Shown here: positions 14,604 to 14,609 of the stretch, one piece after another
How the letters are laid out: every line of letters begins with the position of its first letter
How positions within the stretch are numbered: position 1 is the first letter of the stretch
Assembly (NCBI GenBank): GCA_964442735.1
Contig: CAYUAP010000123.1
Location: 1-14,609, forward strand
Origin: JAUNBG01 sp964442735
GTDB lineage: Bacteria; Planctomycetota; Planctomycetia; Pirellulales; Thermoguttaceae
Reading direction: 5' to 3'
DNA: 14,609 bases
The notes under the pieces: generated by a model
Seen by the model: the letters and a program-made list of their open reading frames with translations, nothing else
Told to the model about the DNA's origin: nothing
The model's database searches: none
Translations under genes and position numbers: made by a program

Positions 14604-14609
14604 AATATA

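Overview
The window reads as chromosomal DNA from a PVC-superphylum bacterium, most likely a planctomycete. This is inference. It rests on a secreted dihaem protein resembling the hydrazine synthase alpha subunit next to sugar-catabolism genes, a divergent Gfo/Idh/MocA oxidoreductase, a sodium:solute symporter, and dispersed palindromic repeats built on a CGAGACG core. Base composition is moderately AT-rich. No rRNA, tRNA, CRISPR array, transposase or transcription-factor gene was seen.

Layout. Positions 1-291 hold a tandem array (period 78-79 bp) with two hairpins per unit. A Nudix hydrolase gene follows on + (390-860). It meets, tail to tail with a 13-bp overlap, a two-gene minus-strand operon: an extended-SDR nucleotide-sugar epimerase/dehydratase (1834-2808) and, coupled through TAATG, a secreted five-bladed propeller glycosidase-like protein (848-1834). 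A 669-bp AT-rich divergent intergenic region (2809-3477) holds several short repeats and candidate promoters, including a very good extended -10 promoter at 3373-3402.

From 3478 to the end, seven + strand genes look like one catabolic locus: an unrecognised 279-aa protein overlapping (ATGA) a Gfo/Idh oxidoreductase; a 420-bp gap with another palindromic repeat and competing hairpins; a cytoplasmic TIM-barrel glycosidase-like protein; a SIS-domain phosphosugar-binding protein; a sodium:solute symporter; a secreted HZS-alpha-like dihaem protein; and a secreted GH39-like clan GH-A hydrolase whose C-terminus appears frameshifted close to the window end.

Working model (inference): the secreted hydrolase releases a sugar from a glycan or glycoside, the symporter imports it, and the cytoplasmic barrel protein, Gfo/Idh enzyme and SIS protein process it. 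The dihaem protein may couple a periplasmic oxidation to cytochromes. The substrate cannot be read from the sequence. The least explained parts are the 279-aa partner of the oxidoreductase, the dihaem protein's role in a sugar locus, and the repeat family, whose hairpins show compensatory base changes.
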